The notes: generated by a model from the sequence alone, not told the origin. A stretch of DNA of 64,000 nt from Gilliamella sp. wkB108 (GCF_001690195.1 NZ_LZGM01000118.1:62001-126000); one strand, 5' to 3'; counted from the first letter of the stretch, positions 27,443 to 41,341 are shown. A program made the numbers and translations.

Positions 27443-28018
27443 ATGAAAATAGCAAAAAATACAGTAGTTAGTTTGGCATATCAAGTTCGAACTAAAGATG
27501 GTGTTCTGGTTGATGAGGCTACAACTGTCGCCCCTCTAGAGTATTTACATGGTGCAGGAAACTTATTGCAAGATCTTGAAACAGCATTAGAAGGTCATCA
27601 GGTTGGTGATAAATTTGATGTTGAATTAATTAATGCCTATGGTGATTTCAATGATGCACTTGTTCAAAATGTTCCTCGTGATGTATTTGTAGGTATTGAT
27701 GAACTTGAAGTCGGTATGCGTTTTTTTGCTGATACTGAACATGGTTCATTACCAGTTGAGATCACCGCTATCGATGGTGATAGTATTACAATCGATGGTA
27801 ATCATATGTTAGCAGGACAAGATCTGCTGTTTAATGTTGAAGTGCTTGGTATTCGTGAAGCCACTGAGGAAGAAATTGCTCATGGACATATTCATGGCGC
27901 ACATGGTCACGATCATAGTCATGGTGGTTGCGGTTGTGGTGGTCATGATCATGATGATGAAGAGGATGAAAACAGCGGTTGCTGTGGCGGTGGTCATGGT
28001 GGCTGTGGTTGCCATTAA
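27443..28018 (+). CDS. slyD: FKBP-type peptidyl-prolyl isomerase SlyD
   Basis: A 191-residue SlyD. The FKBP domain (residues 1-69 and 130-145) has the inserted chaperone flap between. The C-terminal tail, from about residue 150, is rich in His, Cys, Gly and Asp/Glu (HGHDHSHGGCGCGGHDHDD), a metal-binding region that supplies nickel to hydrogenase and binds other metals. SlyD folds proline-limited proteins in the cytoplasm. GGAG lies close before the ATG. A terminator follows directly. Confidence 0.95.
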   Translation: MKIAKNTVVSLAYQVRTKDGVLVDEATTVAPLEYLHGAGNLLQDLETALEGHQVGDKFDVELINAYGDFNDALVQNVPRDVFVGIDELEVGMRFFADTEHGSLPVEITAIDGDSITIDGNHMLAGQDLLFNVEVLGIREATEEEIAHGHIHGAHGHDHSHGGCGCGGHDHDDEEDENSGCCGGGHGGCGCH

Positions 28019-28042
28019 TGAATACAAAATTCATAATTTAAT

Positions 28043-28065
28043 AAAGCGCTATATAGCGCTTTTTT
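28043..28065 (+). terminator. Rho-independent terminator after slyD
   Basis: AAAGCGCTATATAGCGCTTTTTT is a short perfect palindromic stem with a T-run, 25 bp after the slyD stop. Confidence 0.85.
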
Positions 28066-28186
28066 CATAACTGTAAAATAATAAATATTTTTGTGACAAA
28101 ATTCCCAACATTTTAGTATTAAGTTTTATCTTTTGACTCATTTTATTAATAATCTACTTTTTATCGATTATGGAAATCGCATTACT

Positions 28187-28858
28187 ATGTCTTTACAAGC
28201 GACAAAATTAATGCCACGAGAAAAACTGTTACTTTTTGGTGTTGAAGCATTAAGTGATGCCGAACTACTTGCTCTTTTTTTACGTACCGGTACTCGTCAA
28301 TTATCCGTTTTAGAATTATCGCAAAAATTATTAAATGAATTTGGATCTTTCTATCATTTAATCAATGCAAGCCATAATGATTTTTGTCAAAAACACGGGC
28401 TTGGTACCGCTAAATATACTCAACTCAAAGCGGTTGTCGAACTTTCACATCGTTATTTAAAAGTAAAAATGACCAATGAAAATTCACTCTCTTCACCATC
28501 TTTAACACATCACTATTTAGCCAGTCGATTAGCAAATAAAGATCGGGAGATTTTTATGGTGATTTTTTTAGATAACCAAAATCATGTTATTACTTCTGAG
28601 GAGATGTTTATTGGTACTTATAATTGTGTTGAAGTGCATCCCCGTGAAGTAGCCAGACGAGCATTACAATATAATGCAGCCTTTTTGATTTTGGCTCATA
28701 ATCATCCATCAGGAATGGCTGAGCCTAGTCAAGCAGATCGCAATTTAACCCAAAAAATTGAACAAGTTTGTCAATTAATTGATGTACGAATAATAGATCA
28801 TATTGTGATTGGTAAAGGTGAATATGTCTCTTTTGCTGAGCGAGGATGGATTTCATAA
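28187..28858 (+). CDS. radC: RadC/YicR family JAMM-domain protein
   Basis: A 223-residue RadC-family protein. An N-terminal helix-hairpin-helix-like part (LMPREKLLLFG, LSDAELLALFLRTGT) precedes a JAB/MPN-like domain with EVHPREVARRA and the metal motif AHNHPSGMAEPSQAD. It was once thought a DNA repair factor; its true role is unclear. The ATG at 28187 fits the family N-terminus; an upstream TTG-started frame adds 18 non-homologous residues. In many relatives it adjoins rpmB-rpmG, but here it lies between slyD and slyX. Confidence 0.88.
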   Translation: MSLQATKLMPREKLLLFGVEALSDAELLALFLRTGTRQLSVLELSQKLLNEFGSFYHLINASHNDFCQKHGLGTAKYTQLKAVVELSHRYLKVKMTNENSLSSPSLTHHYLASRLANKDREIFMVIFLDNQNHVITSEEMFIGTYNCVEVHPREVARRALQYNAAFLILAHNHPSGMAEPSQADRNLTQKIEQVCQLIDVRIIDHIVIGKGEYVSFAERGWIS

Positions 28859-28917
28859 CTATTTTTACTTACAATACGTAATTTATAGCAAATTAACTCA
28901 TTGAAAAAGGTATTTTT

Positions 28918-29121
28918 ATGAACCAACAGCTAGAGCTTTTAGAAACTAAACTAGCCTTTCAAGAAATAACAATTGAAGAACTAAATCAAATGGTCACTAA
29001 TCTTCAAGCAGACGTAAGCAAATTAAAAGAGCAGCTAATTTTATTATCACAAAAATTACAAGCCAGCCAACCTTCTAATATTGCGAACCTTTCTGAAGAA
29101 ACCCCTCCACCACATTATTAA
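28918..29121 (+). CDS. slyX: SlyX protein
   Basis: A 67-residue coiled-coil protein. Leucine heptads run through residues 4-50, and the C-terminus ends PPPHY, the SlyX signature. Function is unknown; in E. coli it neighbours slyD. Here radC separates the two, but all three share a strand. AAAAGG precedes the ATG. Confidence 0.9.
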   Translation: MNQQLELLETKLAFQEITIEELNQMVTNLQADVSKLKEQLILLSQKLQASQPSNIANLSEETPPPHY

Positions 29122-29195
29122 TGTAACAGTTTTGTATATTATTAATATATCACTAATATGCCAGATTAATTAAACATACTAAATTGTCGTTACGA

Positions 29196-30113
29196 TTAAT
29201 TTTGAATATTTTCACTGGATTGATCTACTTTAAATAAAATCGATCGCCGTGTTCGAATAAAAACATAACCGCGATAAGTTAATAAAGAAATTAATATTAA
29301 TGAACAACCAATCCACTTCATCCAAGGCATAGGTTCAGAATAAATAATGACACCAGCGATAGTGGTAAAAATAGGCTCTAATATCATAATAATCGCTGCA
29401 TTGCCTACTGGCACATATTTCTGTCCTACCAATTGCAATGCATAACGTAAAATTGTCGCAATAAGTACACTTGCGACAAACCAACCAAGAGTCACCCAGC
29501 TAACAGTAGAAGGCCAAGTTTCAAAAAATAGAGATAAGATTAAGCAACAAGAACCCGTACAAAAGAGCTGTATCACAATAAGCGGTAAAATTGCAATTTT
29601 CTGCACAAATCGGCTATTAAAAATAAAAAATATGGCTTGTGCTAAAGCGGATGTAAAAAACCAAACCTGATTAATATTTGCATGCCAACCATTAGACAAT
29701 GTTAAAAAAGCAAGACCAACAACCGCTATGGGTAACGAGATCCAAAAAATCAATAACGGTTTTTCCTTAAAAAAAATCAAGCCGACTAATGGTGCCATTA
29801 ATACCGATAGACTCATAATAAATGACCCTTCGCCAAGTTCACCACCAAGACTAATTGCTAAAATCCAAAATATGATATTGATTGCTTGTAAGCAACCCGC
29901 AAATATTGCTTTCGGTAAATTTGGTAGTTCAATGCGTTGGTGAGCGCCAATACAAACTGGAAATAATATAACCGAAGCTGAGAGGAAGCGAAGAGCCATA
30001 AATCCTAACGGGGGCATACCTAAAATCGACTCTTTAGAAAATACCCAACCTAATGCCGCTAATATAGTAACAAAAACTAAAATCCATTCACCGTTACGTT
30101 TGAGATCTATCAT
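29196..30113 (-). CDS. EamA/DMT superfamily transporter
   Basis: A 305-residue inner-membrane protein with about ten hydrophobic segments in two EamA repeats. Typical features are the GWVFSKE start of the first repeat, FFKEKPLLIFWISLPIAVVG at its end and ILEPIFTTIAGVIIYSEPMPWMKWIG in the second. Members export or import amino acids and other metabolites. The substrate cannot be predicted here. It is monocistronic, facing away from slyX and lying downstream of rplQ. Confidence 0.85.
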   Translation of the reverse strand: MIDLKRNGEWILVFVTILAALGWVFSKESILGMPPLGFMALRFLSASVILFPVCIGAHQRIELPNLPKAIFAGCLQAINIIFWILAISLGGELGEGSFIMSLSVLMAPLVGLIFFKEKPLLIFWISLPIAVVGLAFLTLSNGWHANINQVWFFTSALAQAIFFIFNSRFVQKIAILPLIVIQLFCTGSCCLILSLFFETWPSTVSWVTLGWFVASVLIATILRYALQLVGQKYVPVGNAAIIMILEPIFTTIAGVIIYSEPMPWMKWIGCSLILISLLTYRGYVFIRTRRSILFKVDQSSENIQN

Positions 30114-30286
30114 ACAAAAATAATGTTGGAAAATATTGTAGCTGCAAATCTTAAATCCTTTATTTCATTGAGTAAAGTTATTTACCTACAAATATCGTGT
30201 GAAGAGAAAATATATAATAAATAAAGAAAGGTAATAACCGAAAAGTAGTTTAGAAAAGAGTGGTTATTTAAAATAAGTAGAAAAAT

Positions 30287-30310
30287 AAAAACCGGCATAA
30301 TGCCGGTTTT
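30287..30310 (-). terminator. Terminator of the alpha (rpsM-rplQ) operon
   Basis: AAAACCGGCA pairs with TGCCGGTTTT around a three-base loop, 20 bp after the rplQ stop. On the minus strand it is followed by TATTTTTC. Confidence 0.88.
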
Positions 30311-30330
30311 AATATACACTAATTGAATAA

Positions 30331-30717
30331 TTATTCAGCTGTAGCTTCTGCTTCTACTGCAGGGCGATCAACTAATTCAATATAAGCCATTGGAGCATTA
30401 TCTCCGTCACGGAAACCACATTTTAAAATACGTACATAACCACCTGGGCGTGTAGCAAAACGTGGACCTAAATCTGAAAATAATTTTTTAACTGTATCTT
30501 TATCACGGATACGAGCAAAAGCCAGACGGCGATTAGCTACGCTATCGCTTTTGGCTAGCGTAATTAACGGTTCAACGACACGACGCAACTCTTTTGCTTT
30601 AGGCAATGTAGTTTTGATGATTTCATGTTCAACAAGTGAACTTGTCATGTTACGAAACATTGCTTGACGGTGGCTGCTATTTCGGTTCAGTTGACGACCA
30701 CTTTTACGATGGCGCAT
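30331..30717 (-). CDS. rplQ: 50S ribosomal protein L17
   Basis: A 128-residue L17, recognised by the start [20 protein letters not shown] and the central [17 protein letters not shown]. It binds the 50S subunit near the exit tunnel. It is the last gene of the alpha operon, 29 bp after rpoA, and has the usual acidic/alanine tail. A terminator follows. Confidence 0.97.
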   Translation of the reverse strand: MRHRKSGRQLNRNSSHRQAMFRNMTSSLVEHEIIKTTLPKAKELRRVVEPLITLAKSDSVANRRLAFARIRDKDTVKKLFSDLGPRFATRPGGYVRILKCGFRDGDNAPMAYIELVDRPAVEAEATAE

Positions 30718-30746
30718 AACTTTATCCTTCTTATATAAATTTTATT

Positions 30747-31736
30747 TTAGTCTTCAACAATACTTGCTGGTGGCCAATTCTCAAGGCGCATGCCTAATGA
30801 TAAACCACGTGATGCGAGTACATCCTTAATTTCAGTAAGTGATTTTTTACCAAGATTAGGAGTTTTAAGTAGCTCAACTTCGGTACGCTGGACTAAATCA
30901 CCAATATAATGAACTGCTTCTGCTTTTAAGCAATTAGCAGACCGAACAGTTAATTCCAAATCATCCACTGGACGTAGAAGAATTGGATCAAATTCCGGTT
31001 TATCTTCTTTAACTTCAGGTTGACGTACATCACGTAAATCAACGAAAGCTTCAAGTTGTTCAGCCAAAATTGTTGACGCACGACGGATAGATTCTTCAGG
31101 ATCGATAGTACCATTAGTTTCCATATCAATAACTAATTTATCTAGATCCGTACGTTGTTCCACACGAGCTGCATCGACAGAATAAGCGATACGCTCAACA
31201 GGACTATAACATGCATCAACCAATAAACGACCAATTGGTCGCTCTTCATCTTCTGACTTAACGCGAGCAGAAGCAGGGACATAACCACGTCCTCGTTGTA
31301 CACGAATACGCATACTTATTGAAGCATTTGCATCAGTAAGATGACAAATTACTAAATCAGGATTAACAATTTCAACATCGCCATCGTGTGTGATATCCGA
31401 TGCAGTTACTGCGCCAATACCTGATTTATTTAAAGTCAGCATAACATCATCTTTAGTATGTACACGAACTGCTAGTTTTTTTAGATTAAGCAATATATCA
31501 AGTACATCTTCCTGAACGCCTTCTTTAGTACTGTACTCATGCAGAACACCGTCAATTTCTACTTCGGTTACTGCATATCCAGGCATTGATGATAATAAAA
31601 TGCGGCGTAGTGCATTACCTAAAGTATGACCAAAACCACGCTCAAGTGGCTCTAAAGTCACTTTAGCATGAGTTTGACTGTATTGAACAACATCAACTAG
31701 GTGAGGTTTTAAAAACTCTGTTACAGAACCCTGCAT
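30747..31736 (-). CDS. rpoA: DNA-directed RNA polymerase alpha subunit
   Basis: A 329-residue alpha subunit, the same length as E. coli. The N-terminal domain (1-235) has the assembly motif [20 protein letters not shown]. The flexible linker is near 236-248. The C-terminal domain (about 250-329) has [19 protein letters not shown] and [13 protein letters not shown], the surface for UP elements and activators. It follows rpsD by 25 bp within the alpha operon. Confidence 0.98.
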   Translation of the reverse strand: MQGSVTEFLKPHLVDVVQYSQTHAKVTLEPLERGFGHTLGNALRRILLSSMPGYAVTEVEIDGVLHEYSTKEGVQEDVLDILLNLKKLAVRVHTKDDVMLTLNKSGIGAVTASDITHDGDVEIVNPDLVICHLTDANASISMRIRVQRGRGYVPASARVKSEDEERPIGRLLVDACYSPVERIAYSVDAARVEQRTDLDKLVIDMETNGTIDPEESIRRASTILAEQLEAFVDLRDVRQPEVKEDKPEFDPILLRPVDDLELTVRSANCLKAEAVHYIGDLVQRTEVELLKTPNLGKKSLTEIKDVLASRGLSLGMRLENWPPASIVED

Positions 31737-31761
31737 TATGTCCTCTCTTAAGTGCTAAACT

Positions 31762-32400
<639 letters not shown>

Positions 32401-32425
32401 CTAAACATTCATTGTTTAATTAAAA

Positions 32426-32815
<390 letters not shown>

Positions 32816-32831
32816 TTATTTATCACCTCAA

Positions 32832-33188
32832 TTATTTCTTGATTGGCTTACGCGGTCCCTTACGGGTACGAGCGTTAGTCTTAGTGCGTTGACCACGGAC
32901 AGGAAGTCCACGACGGTGACGCATGCCACGATAACAACCAAGGTCTAATAAACGCTTGATACTCATTGTTACTTCACGACGTAAATCACCTTCAACGGTA
33001 AATTTAGCGACTTGTTCACGTAACTTTTCAATCTGATCTTCAGATAGTTCTCTGATCTTAACATGTTCAGGAATACCCGCTTCAGCACAAATTGTCTTAG
33101 CGCGAGTATTACCGATACCATAAATTGCTTGTAAAGCAATTACAGCATGTTGCTGATCAGGAATGTTAATGCCTGCTATACGGGCCAC
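32832..33188 (-). CDS. rpsM: 30S ribosomal protein S13
   Basis: A 118-residue S13 of the 30S head. The start is the GTG at 33188 ([19 protein letters not shown]), with AAGGAG at good spacing. An in-frame ATG upstream would add 12 unrelated residues and lies within the regulatory leader. The C-terminal [18 protein letters not shown] tail contacts P-site tRNA. It is the first gene of the alpha operon; the GTG start is also used in E. coli. Confidence 0.97.
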   Translation of the reverse strand: MARIAGINIPDQQHAVIALQAIYGIGNTRAKTICAEAGIPEHVKIRELSEDQIEKLREQVAKFTVEGDLRREVTMSIKRLLDLGCYRGMRHRRGLPVRGQRTKTNARTRKGPRKPIKK

Positions 33189-33262
33189 TATGCACTCCTT
33201 TTTGTTAATGTTCAGCAAACCCACTATACTGAAAAGCCCGTTTTCAGGATACTCAAACAGTG
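33189..33262 (-). promoter_or_regulatory. Alpha operon leader, S4-binding pseudoknot
   Basis: The minus-strand leader contains CTGAAAA-CGGGC-TTTTCAG, preceded by TTTGAGTATC, and then the rpsM ribosome-binding site. From memory this matches the E. coli alpha-operon leader, in which S4 stabilises a nested pseudoknot that traps the 30S subunit. A nearby extra CTGAA can also pair with TTCAG, fitting alternative folds. Confidence 0.75.
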
Positions 33263-33267
33263 GATTT

Positions 33268-33302
33268 ACAAAAAAATTTTAGGCTGGCTATTCTAGCCAG
33301 CT
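33268..33302 (-). terminator. Terminator of the spc operon after rpmJ
   Basis: On the minus strand GCTGGCTA pairs with TAGCCAGC around a three-base loop, followed by CTAAAATTTTTTTG. It separates rpmJ from the alpha-operon leader. Confidence 0.85.
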
Positions 33303-33357
33303 TTACTATACTTTGGCAAGTAAAATATGCAAAAGTCCAACTTTACAGTTAAATTAA

Positions 33358-33471
33358 TTAACCTTGACGTTGTTTATGTTTACCTTCAATGCAAATAACA
33401 CGAACGATGCCATTGCGTTTGATGATTTTACAATTTCTGCATAATTTCTTGACTGAAGCACGAACTTTCAT
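33358..33471 (-). CDS. rpmJ: 50S ribosomal protein L36
   Basis: A 37-residue L36 read directly from the minus strand: [19 protein letters not shown]..., ending KHKQRQG. The zinc ligands (CRNC, then C and H further on) are present, so this is the zinc-binding form. It lies 26 bp after secY, with GGAG before the ATG, and closes the spc operon. It is one residue shorter than the E. coli protein. Confidence 0.97.
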   Translation of the reverse strand: MKVRASVKKLCRNCKIIKRNGIVRVICIEGKHKQRQG

Positions 33472-33497
33472 TTTTCTCTCCGTAACTTCTTGCTAAC

Positions 33498-34838
33498 TTA
33501 TCGGCCGTAGCCTTTAAGATTCGCTTTCTTTAACACTGACTCATAACGATTCGGCATCATTAAAGTCTGTACTTGTGCCATAAAATCCATGATTACCACA
33601 ACCACAATTAATAAAGAAGTTCCACCAAATTGAACTGGAACTTTCATTGCACTTGTCATAAACATTGGTACCAAACATACAAAAGTGATATATATTGCGC
33701 CAACAAGTGTTAGACGCGTCATCACCTTGTCAATATACTTAGATGTTTGTTCACCTGGACGGATACCTGGAATAAATGCACCAGATTTCTTAAGTTGATC
33801 TGCTGTTTCTCTTGGGTTGAAAACCAATGCTGTATAAAAGAAACAAAAGAAAACAATCGCTACCGCAAAAAAGATTATGTATAACGGCTGATCATGTGAG
33901 AAATATTGTCCGATAAGAACAATAATATATCGCCAACCTTCACCATCTCCTTGGAACCAAGAAGCCATCATAGATGGTAACATAACAATTGTTGAGGCAA
34001 ATATTGCAGGAATAACACCAGCCATATTTATTTTAAATGGTAAGTGAGTAGTTTGTGCCGCATAAACACGACGACCTTGTTGTCTTTGTGCGTAGTTAAC
34101 CACAATACGGCGCTGACCACGTTCTACAAATACAACAAAGTAAGTAACTCCAACCACTAATGCTGCGACAACTAACAATAAAATCGGATGCAATGAACCA
34201 GAACGAGCTTGTTCAATTGTTTCATATATTGCATGAGGAAGGCCTGCCACAATACCAGCAAAGATAATGATAGAAATACCATTACCTACACCGCGTTCTG
34301 TGATTTGCTCACCTAACCACATAAGAAACATAGTGCCAGTAACTAAGCTAACCGATGCGATAAAATAGAAAGAAAATCCTGGATTAATCACAACATGACC
34401 ATAACCAGGAATGTTTGGTAAACCAGTCGCAATACCAAAAGCCTGAACAACAGCTATAGCCAATGTGCCATAACGTGTGTACTGACTGATTTTTTTACGA
34501 CCAGATTCACCTTCTTTCTTCAATTCTGCTAATTTTGGACTGATTGCTGTTAATAACTGCACAATGATTGATGCAGAAATATAAGGCATTATCCCCAAAG
34601 CAAAAATTGAAGCACGGCTTAAAGCACCACCAGAGAACATATTGAACATACCCACAATACCATTAGTTGAAGCTTGTGTTAGTAAGTCCGATAACGCTTT
34701 AGTATCAATACCAGGAACGGGAACGTAAGAACCAAGACGAAAAACAATGAGTGCTAACAGCACAAATATTAAACGTTTTTTAAGTTCACCACTACCGCCA
34801 CGTGTACTTTGAAAATCTAATCCTGGTTGCTTTGCCAT
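33498..34838 (-). CDS. secY: Preprotein translocase subunit SecY
   Basis: SecY is the central pore of the Sec translocon. It has 446 residues and ten hydrophobic helices. Recognised segments are [13 protein letters not shown] near the N-terminus, [19 protein letters not shown] in the ribosome/SecA-binding cytoplasmic loop, and the C-terminal [15 protein letters not shown]. It follows rplO by 8 bp within the spc operon, as is universal in proteobacteria. Confidence 0.98.
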   Translation of the reverse strand: MAKQPGLDFQSTRGGSGELKKRLIFVLLALIVFRLGSYVPVPGIDTKALSDLLTQASTNGIVGMFNMFSGGALSRASIFALGIMPYISASIIVQLLTAISPKLAELKKEGESGRKKISQYTRYGTLAIAVVQAFGIATGLPNIPGYGHVVINPGFSFYFIASVSLVTGTMFLMWLGEQITERGVGNGISIIIFAGIVAGLPHAIYETIEQARSGSLHPILLLVVAALVVGVTYFVVFVERGQRRIVVNYAQRQQGRRVYAAQTTHLPFKINMAGVIPAIFASTIVMLPSMMASWFQGDGEGWRYIIVLIGQYFSHDQPLYIIFFAVAIVFFCFFYTALVFNPRETADQLKKSGAFIPGIRPGEQTSKYIDKVMTRLTLVGAIYITFVCLVPMFMTSAMKVPVQFGGTSLLIVVVVIMDFMAQVQTLMMPNRYESVLKKANLKGYGR

Positions 34839-34846
34839 CTTTCTAC

Positions 34847-35281
34847 TTATTCCTCAATTTTTCCGCCAGCAGCTTCAATTGCAGCTTTAGCACCTTTAGT
34901 TACACGAATACCTCGAACTGTAACTGGTTTAGTTACTTCACCAGATAACATGATTTTGGCATATTCGATTTGTGAATTAATCACATTTGCAACTTTTAAG
35001 CTATTTAGGTCAACAATATCACCTTCGACTTTCATAAGATCTGAAAGACGAATTTGAGCTGTAACTAGAGCTTTACGTGAGGTAAAACCAAATTTTGGTA
35101 AACGACGATATAAAGGCATTTGACCACCTTCAAAGCCGCGACGAACGCCGCCACCTGAACGAGATTTTTGACCTTTAATACCACGTGTACCTGTTTTACC
35201 TAATCCAGAGCCTATTCCTCGACCTACACGTTTTGGTGCATGCTTTGAACCTTCAGCAGGAGATAAAGTATTTAAACGCAT
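34847..35281 (-). CDS. rplO: 50S ribosomal protein L15
   Basis: A 144-residue L15 with [22 protein letters not shown] at the start and the glycine-rich [20 protein letters not shown] segment that threads into 23S rRNA. It is located between rpmD and secY in the spc operon, 5 bp downstream of rpmD. Confidence 0.98.
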   Translation of the reverse strand: MRLNTLSPAEGSKHAPKRVGRGIGSGLGKTGTRGIKGQKSRSGGGVRRGFEGGQMPLYRRLPKFGFTSRKALVTAQIRLSDLMKVEGDIVDLNSLKVANVINSQIEYAKIMLSGEVTKPVTVRGIRVTKGAKAAIEAAGGKIEE

Positions 35282-35286
35282 TACTA

Positions 35287-35466
35287 TTACTCCTCTACTT
35301 TAACCATGTAATAAACTTGGTTTACCATACCACGAATCGCAGGAGTATCCTCACGTTCTACAGTATGACCAATACGACGTAATCCTAAACCGACTAACGT
35401 TGCTTTATGCTTCGGAAGACGACCGATAGAACTACGGGTTTGTGTAATTTTAATTGTCTTTGCCAT
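35287..35466 (-). CDS. rpmD: 50S ribosomal protein L30
   Basis: A 59-residue L30 read from the minus strand: [20 protein letters not shown]..., ending YYMVKVEE. The E. coli protein is the same size. The [18 protein letters not shown] segment is conserved. The start lies 6 bp after the rpsE stop. It is the usual neighbour of rplO in the spc operon. Confidence 0.97.
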   Translation of the reverse strand: MAKTIKITQTRSSIGRLPKHKATLVGLGLRRIGHTVEREDTPAIRGMVNQVYYMVKVEE

Positions 35467-35472
35467 GGCTAA

Positions 35473-35982
<510 letters not shown>

Positions 35983-35987
35983 CTACC

Positions 35988-36341
35988 TTAGAACTGTAGG
36001 CCAGCTTCGCGAGCAGCATCTGCTAGCGCCTGAACTCGACCATGATATTGGAAACCTGAACGATCAAATGAAACTTCTTTGATATCTTTCGCCAATGCAC
36101 GTTCTGCGATTGCTTTACCAACTGCAGCTGCTGCATCTTTGTTTCCGGTGTATTTTAAACTTTCACTGATAGCTTTTTCTAATGTAGAAGCGGCTGCCAG
36201 TACTTCTGATCCGTTTGGTGCGATAATCTGCGCATAAATATGACGCGGAGTACGGTGAACTACTAAGCGAGTTGCAAGTAGTTCATGCATCTTGCGACGC
36301 GCTTTAGTTGCACGACGGATACGAGCTGATTTCTTATCCAT
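35988..36341 (-). CDS. rplR: 50S ribosomal protein L18
   Basis: A 117-residue L18, which binds 5S rRNA together with L5. Signature regions are [17 protein letters not shown] at the basic N-terminus and [24 protein letters not shown] at the end. It lies 9 bp after rplF and 14 bp before rpsE. Confidence 0.98.
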   Translation of the reverse strand: MDKKSARIRRATKARRKMHELLATRLVVHRTPRHIYAQIIAPNGSEVLAAASTLEKAISESLKYTGNKDAAAAVGKAIAERALAKDIKEVSFDRSGFQYHGRVQALADAAREAGLQF

Positions 36342-36350
36342 AGTGTTACC

Positions 36351-36884
36351 TTACTTTTTCTTAGCTTCTTTAGTACGCACAACTTCATCTGCGTAACGAA
36401 CACCTTTACCTTTATAAGGCTCAGGACGACGATAAGCACGGATATCTGCTGCTACTTGTCCAATTAACTGTTTATCAGCACTTTTTAGTACGATTTCAGT
36501 TTGAGATGGACATTCAGCTGTTACACCTTTAGGCAATTGATGCTCAATTGGATGTGAATATCCAAGTGATAAACCAATTGTTGTACCCTTAACTTGCGCA
36601 CGATAACCGACACCAACTAGCTGAAGTTTTTTAGTAAAACCTTCAGTAACACCAATTACCATTGAATTAATCAATGCACGAGCAGTACCTGCTTGAGCCC
36701 AAGCATCAGCATGACCGTCGCGAGGAGCAAATTTAATATTGCCTTCTTCATTATTAATAACAACAGCATCATTAATTGAACGAGTTAACTCGCCATTTTT
36801 ACCTTTAATCGTAATTACCTGACCATTGAGTTTAACCTCTACGCCAGCAGGAATAACGACATGTGCTTTTGCAACACGAGACAT
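36351..36884 (-). CDS. rplF: 50S ribosomal protein L6
   Basis: A 177-residue L6 with two repeated RNA-binding folds. The C-terminal signature [24 protein letters not shown] is diagnostic. It contacts 23S rRNA near the factor-binding site. It follows rpsH by 11 bp. Confidence 0.98.
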   Translation of the reverse strand: MSRVAKAHVVIPAGVEVKLNGQVITIKGKNGELTRSINDAVVINNEEGNIKFAPRDGHADAWAQAGTARALINSMVIGVTEGFTKKLQLVGVGYRAQVKGTTIGLSLGYSHPIEHQLPKGVTAECPSQTEIVLKSADKQLIGQVAADIRAYRRPEPYKGKGVRYADEVVRTKEAKKK

Positions 36885-36895
36885 TCTTTTCTCCC

Positions 36896-37288
<393 letters not shown>

Positions 37289-37305
37289 CTATAACACTCC
37301 CCTGA

Positions 37306-37611
37306 TTACCAACTTGCCTTTTTAAGACCAGGAATCTCACCACGCATGGCTGATTCACGAACCTTAATACGGCTTAAACCAAACTTACGAAGGACGCCAT
37401 GTGGACGACCAGTTTGACGACAACGACGACGTTGACGTGATGGACTAGAATCACGAGGAAGCGTTTGCAATTTAAGCACTGCATTCCAACGATCTTCATC
37501 TGATGCATTAAGATCAGAGATAATCGCTTTTAATTCTTGACGCTTTGCAAAATATTTTTCTGCTAGCTTTACGCGTTTCTTATCGCGTTCAATCATTGAT
37601 TGTTTAGCCAT
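37306..37611 (-). CDS. rpsN: 30S ribosomal protein S14
   Basis: A 101-residue S14 of the long, zinc-free type: the zinc-ribbon CxxC motifs of the short form are absent. The C-terminal [21 protein letters not shown]-like region ends with PGLKKASW. It belongs to the 30S head and lies between rplE and rpsH. Confidence 0.97.
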   Translation of the reverse strand: MAKQSMIERDKKRVKLAEKYFAKRQELKAIISDLNASDEDRWNAVLKLQTLPRDSSPSRQRRRCRQTGRPHGVLRKFGLSRIKVRESAMRGEIPGLKKASW

Positions 37612-37622
37612 TATGCCCTACC

Positions 37623-38162
37623 TTACTTACGAAATGGGAAGTTAAAGGCAGATAATAAAGCTCGGCCTTCTTCATCTGATTGTGCAGAAGTGGTGATAGT
37701 AATATCTAAACCACGAACACGATCAACTTTATCATAATCGATTTCAGGGAAAACGATTTGCTCACGAACACCCATGCTATAGTTACCACGACCATCGAAA
37801 GATTTTGCGCTTAAACCACGAAAATCTCGAGTACGAGGAAGAGCAATATAAACTAGACGTTCAAAAAATTCCCACATACGTTCGCCACGTAAAGTCACTT
37901 TACAACCAATAGGATACCCTTGACGGATTTTAAAACCAGCAACTGACTTGCGTGCTTTAGTGACTAGTGGTTTTTGACCACTGATTGCTGCTAAATCTGC
38001 AACCGCATTATCTAATAATTTCTTATCAGTAATTGCTTCACCCACACCCATATTCAAGGTGATCTTTTCGATCCGAGGGACTTGCATGACAGATTTGTAG
38101 CCAAACTGTTCTTGCAGTTTATTTACTACCTGTGCTTTGTAGTAATCATGCAGTTTCGCCAT
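37623..38162 (-). CDS. rplE: 50S ribosomal protein L5
   Basis: A 179-residue L5, which joins 5S rRNA to the 50S subunit and contacts P-site tRNA. It begins [13 protein letters not shown] and contains [11 protein letters not shown] and [18 protein letters not shown]. The ATG at 38162 has GGAG upstream and gives the standard length; a start four codons earlier lies over the ribosome-binding site. It follows rplX by 17 bp. Confidence 0.97.
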   Translation of the reverse strand: MAKLHDYYKAQVVNKLQEQFGYKSVMQVPRIEKITLNMGVGEAITDKKLLDNAVADLAAISGQKPLVTKARKSVAGFKIRQGYPIGCKVTLRGERMWEFFERLVYIALPRTRDFRGLSAKSFDGRGNYSMGVREQIVFPEIDYDKVDRVRGLDITITTSAQSDEEGRALLSAFNFPFRK

Positions 38163-38179
38163 CGTACACTCCAAATTAC

Positions 38180-38494
38180 TTAATTGATTAATTCATTAGT
38201 AGACTTATAAAAACGGACTTTTTTGCCGTCTTCAAAACGAAAGCCTACACGATCTGCTTTGCCTGTATTAGGATTGAAAATTGCTACGTTAGAAACATTA
38301 ATAGCTGCTTCTTTTTCAACAATTCCACCATCTTGATTTAATGCAGGTACTGGTTTTTGATGTTTTTTCACCAAATTAATACCTTCAACAATCACTTTGC
38401 CTGTAGACAAAACACTTTTAACTTTACCGCGTTTACCTTTATCTTTACCAGATAACACGATAACTTCATCTTCTCGACGGATCTTCGCTGCCAT
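38180..38494 (-). CDS. rplX: 50S ribosomal protein L24
   Basis: A 104-residue L24 with the N-terminal KOW motif ([19 protein letters not shown]). It is an early assembly initiator at the exit-tunnel side. It lies 10 bp downstream of rplN. Confidence 0.98.
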   Translation of the reverse strand: MAAKIRREDEVIVLSGKDKGKRGKVKSVLSTGKVIVEGINLVKKHQKPVPALNQDGGIVEKEAAINVSNVAIFNPNTGKADRVGFRFEDGKKVRFYKSTNELIN

Positions 38495-38504
38495 TACCCG
38501 CTCC

Positions 38505-38993
<489 letters not shown>

Positions 38994-39011
38994 TCAAATA
39001 AAATGGATAGC

Positions 39012-39041
39012 ATAAAATAAACGGCTAAATAAAGCCGTTTA
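39012..39041 (-). terminator. Terminator of the S10 operon after rpsQ
   Basis: TAAACGGCT pairs with AGCCGTTTA around a six-base loop, followed on the minus strand by TTTTATG. It separates the S10 and spc operons. Confidence 0.78.
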
Positions 39042-39072
39042 TTATATTATGTACAGTTTTTAACCAAATAGA

Positions 39073-39333
39073 TTAAATAACTGCTTTTTCAACGATTCGA
39101 ACAAGAGTCCAAGATTTGGTCTTTGATAATGGTCGACACTCTTTAATTTCAACAGTATCGCCAATACCACACTCATTGTTTTCATCATGTACATGCAATT
39201 TAGTCGTACGTTTAATGAACTTACCATATAACGGATGCTTCACTTTACGTTCAATAGCTACAGTAATAGATTTATCCATTTTGTCGCTAATAACACGACC
39301 TTGCTGAGTACGAATTTTTACTTCAGTAGTCAT
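39073..39333 (-). CDS. rpsQ: 30S ribosomal protein S17
   Basis: An 86-residue S17, a primary 16S rRNA-binding protein. The core [23 protein letters not shown] and the end [17 protein letters not shown] are typical. The ATG at 39333 begins just after the rpmC stop; a GTG three codons upstream lies inside rpmC and is less likely. It is the last gene of the S10 operon. Confidence 0.95.
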   Translation of the reverse strand: MTTEVKIRTQQGRVISDKMDKSITVAIERKVKHPLYGKFIKRTTKLHVHDENNECGIGDTVEIKECRPLSKTKSWTLVRIVEKAVI

Positions 39334-39334
39334 A

Positions 39335-39526
39335 TTACGCACCCGCCTTCTCAGTTAATAACGTTTTAACACGTGCAATATTACGACGCACTTGTTTTAA
39401 CATATGAGTTTGTGTCAACTGACCTCCAGCTAATTGCATACGTAAGTTAAATTGCTCACGTAATAAATTAAGAAGTTCAGTATTTAACTCTTCAACGCTT
39501 TTTTCGCGTAGCTCTTTTGCTTTCAT
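39335..39526 (-). CDS. rpmC: 50S ribosomal protein L29
   Basis: A 63-residue L29 at the exit tunnel, part of the docking site for trigger factor and SRP. Typical segments are [18 protein letters not shown] and RVKTLLTEK. It starts directly after the rplP stop. Confidence 0.97.
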   Translation of the reverse strand: MKAKELREKSVEELNTELLNLLREQFNLRMQLAGGQLTQTHMLKQVRRNIARVKTLLTEKAGA

Positions 39527-39949
<423 letters not shown>

Positions 39950-40687
39950 TTATTGTTTTCGGCCTTTGCGCTGCTTTTTAGGTTGAGCAGCAGGTTGTTT
40001 TTCTGCTTGTTCAACGGCAGCCATACCACCAAGGATCTCACCTTTGAAGATCCACACTTTAACACCAATAATACCATAGGTAGTTAATGCTTCAGATAAT
40101 CCATAGTCGATATCAGCTCGTAATGTATGTAAAGGAACACGACCTTCACGATACCATTCGCTACGAGCGATTTCAGCGCCGCCTAAACGACCACTTACTT
40201 CAACTTTGATACCTTTAGCTCCCGCTTTCATTGCGTTTTGCACCGCACGTTTCATAGCACGACGGAACATAACTCGGCGTTCTAACTGAGAAGTGATACT
40301 ATCAGCAACTAATTTTGCATCAAGTTCAGGTTTACGAACTTCGGCAATATTAATTTGTACTGCAACATCACGTTTTTCTCTTTTGTCTTTATACTTATTG
40401 ACAATAGAAGCTACGGCATTACGTAATTTTTCAACGTCCTCGCCTTTCTTACCAATCACAATACCCGGACGAGCAGTGTGAATAGTAATGCGAACGTTAG
40501 TTTCTGCTGAACGGTCGATTACAATCTTAGAGATTGATGCTTGTGCTAATTCTTTATTTAAGAATTCACGCACTCTAAAATCACTTTCTAAATTATCAGC
40601 GAATGTCTTTGTACCCGAATACCATGTAGATGTCCAAGGCTTGACAATGCCTAAACGGATACCATTTGGATTTACTTTTTGACCCAT
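39950..40687 (-). CDS. rpsC: 30S ribosomal protein S3
   Basis: A 245-residue S3, about 12 residues longer than the E. coli protein, with a basic Gln/Pro/Lys tail ([13 protein letters not shown]). The KH domain motif [14 protein letters not shown] and [14 protein letters not shown] start are clear. It forms part of the mRNA entry channel. It lies 14 bp after rplV. Confidence 0.98.
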   Translation of the reverse strand: MGQKVNPNGIRLGIVKPWTSTWYSGTKTFADNLESDFRVREFLNKELAQASISKIVIDRSAETNVRITIHTARPGIVIGKKGEDVEKLRNAVASIVNKYKDKREKRDVAVQINIAEVRKPELDAKLVADSITSQLERRVMFRRAMKRAVQNAMKAGAKGIKVEVSGRLGGAEIARSEWYREGRVPLHTLRADIDYGLSEALTTYGIIGVKVWIFKGEILGGMAAVEQAEKQPAAQPKKQRKGRKQ

Positions 40688-40701
40688 TGCTATTCTCCAG
40701 C

Positions 40702-41043
<342 letters not shown>

Positions 41044-41047
41044 CTAC

Positions 41048-41341
<294 letters not shown>

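Noticed and set aside
27809-28034. Histidine- or methionine-rich open frames opposite the slyD tail
   Set aside because: They are the complement of the low-complexity metal-binding tail of slyD and lack starts and ribosome-binding sites.
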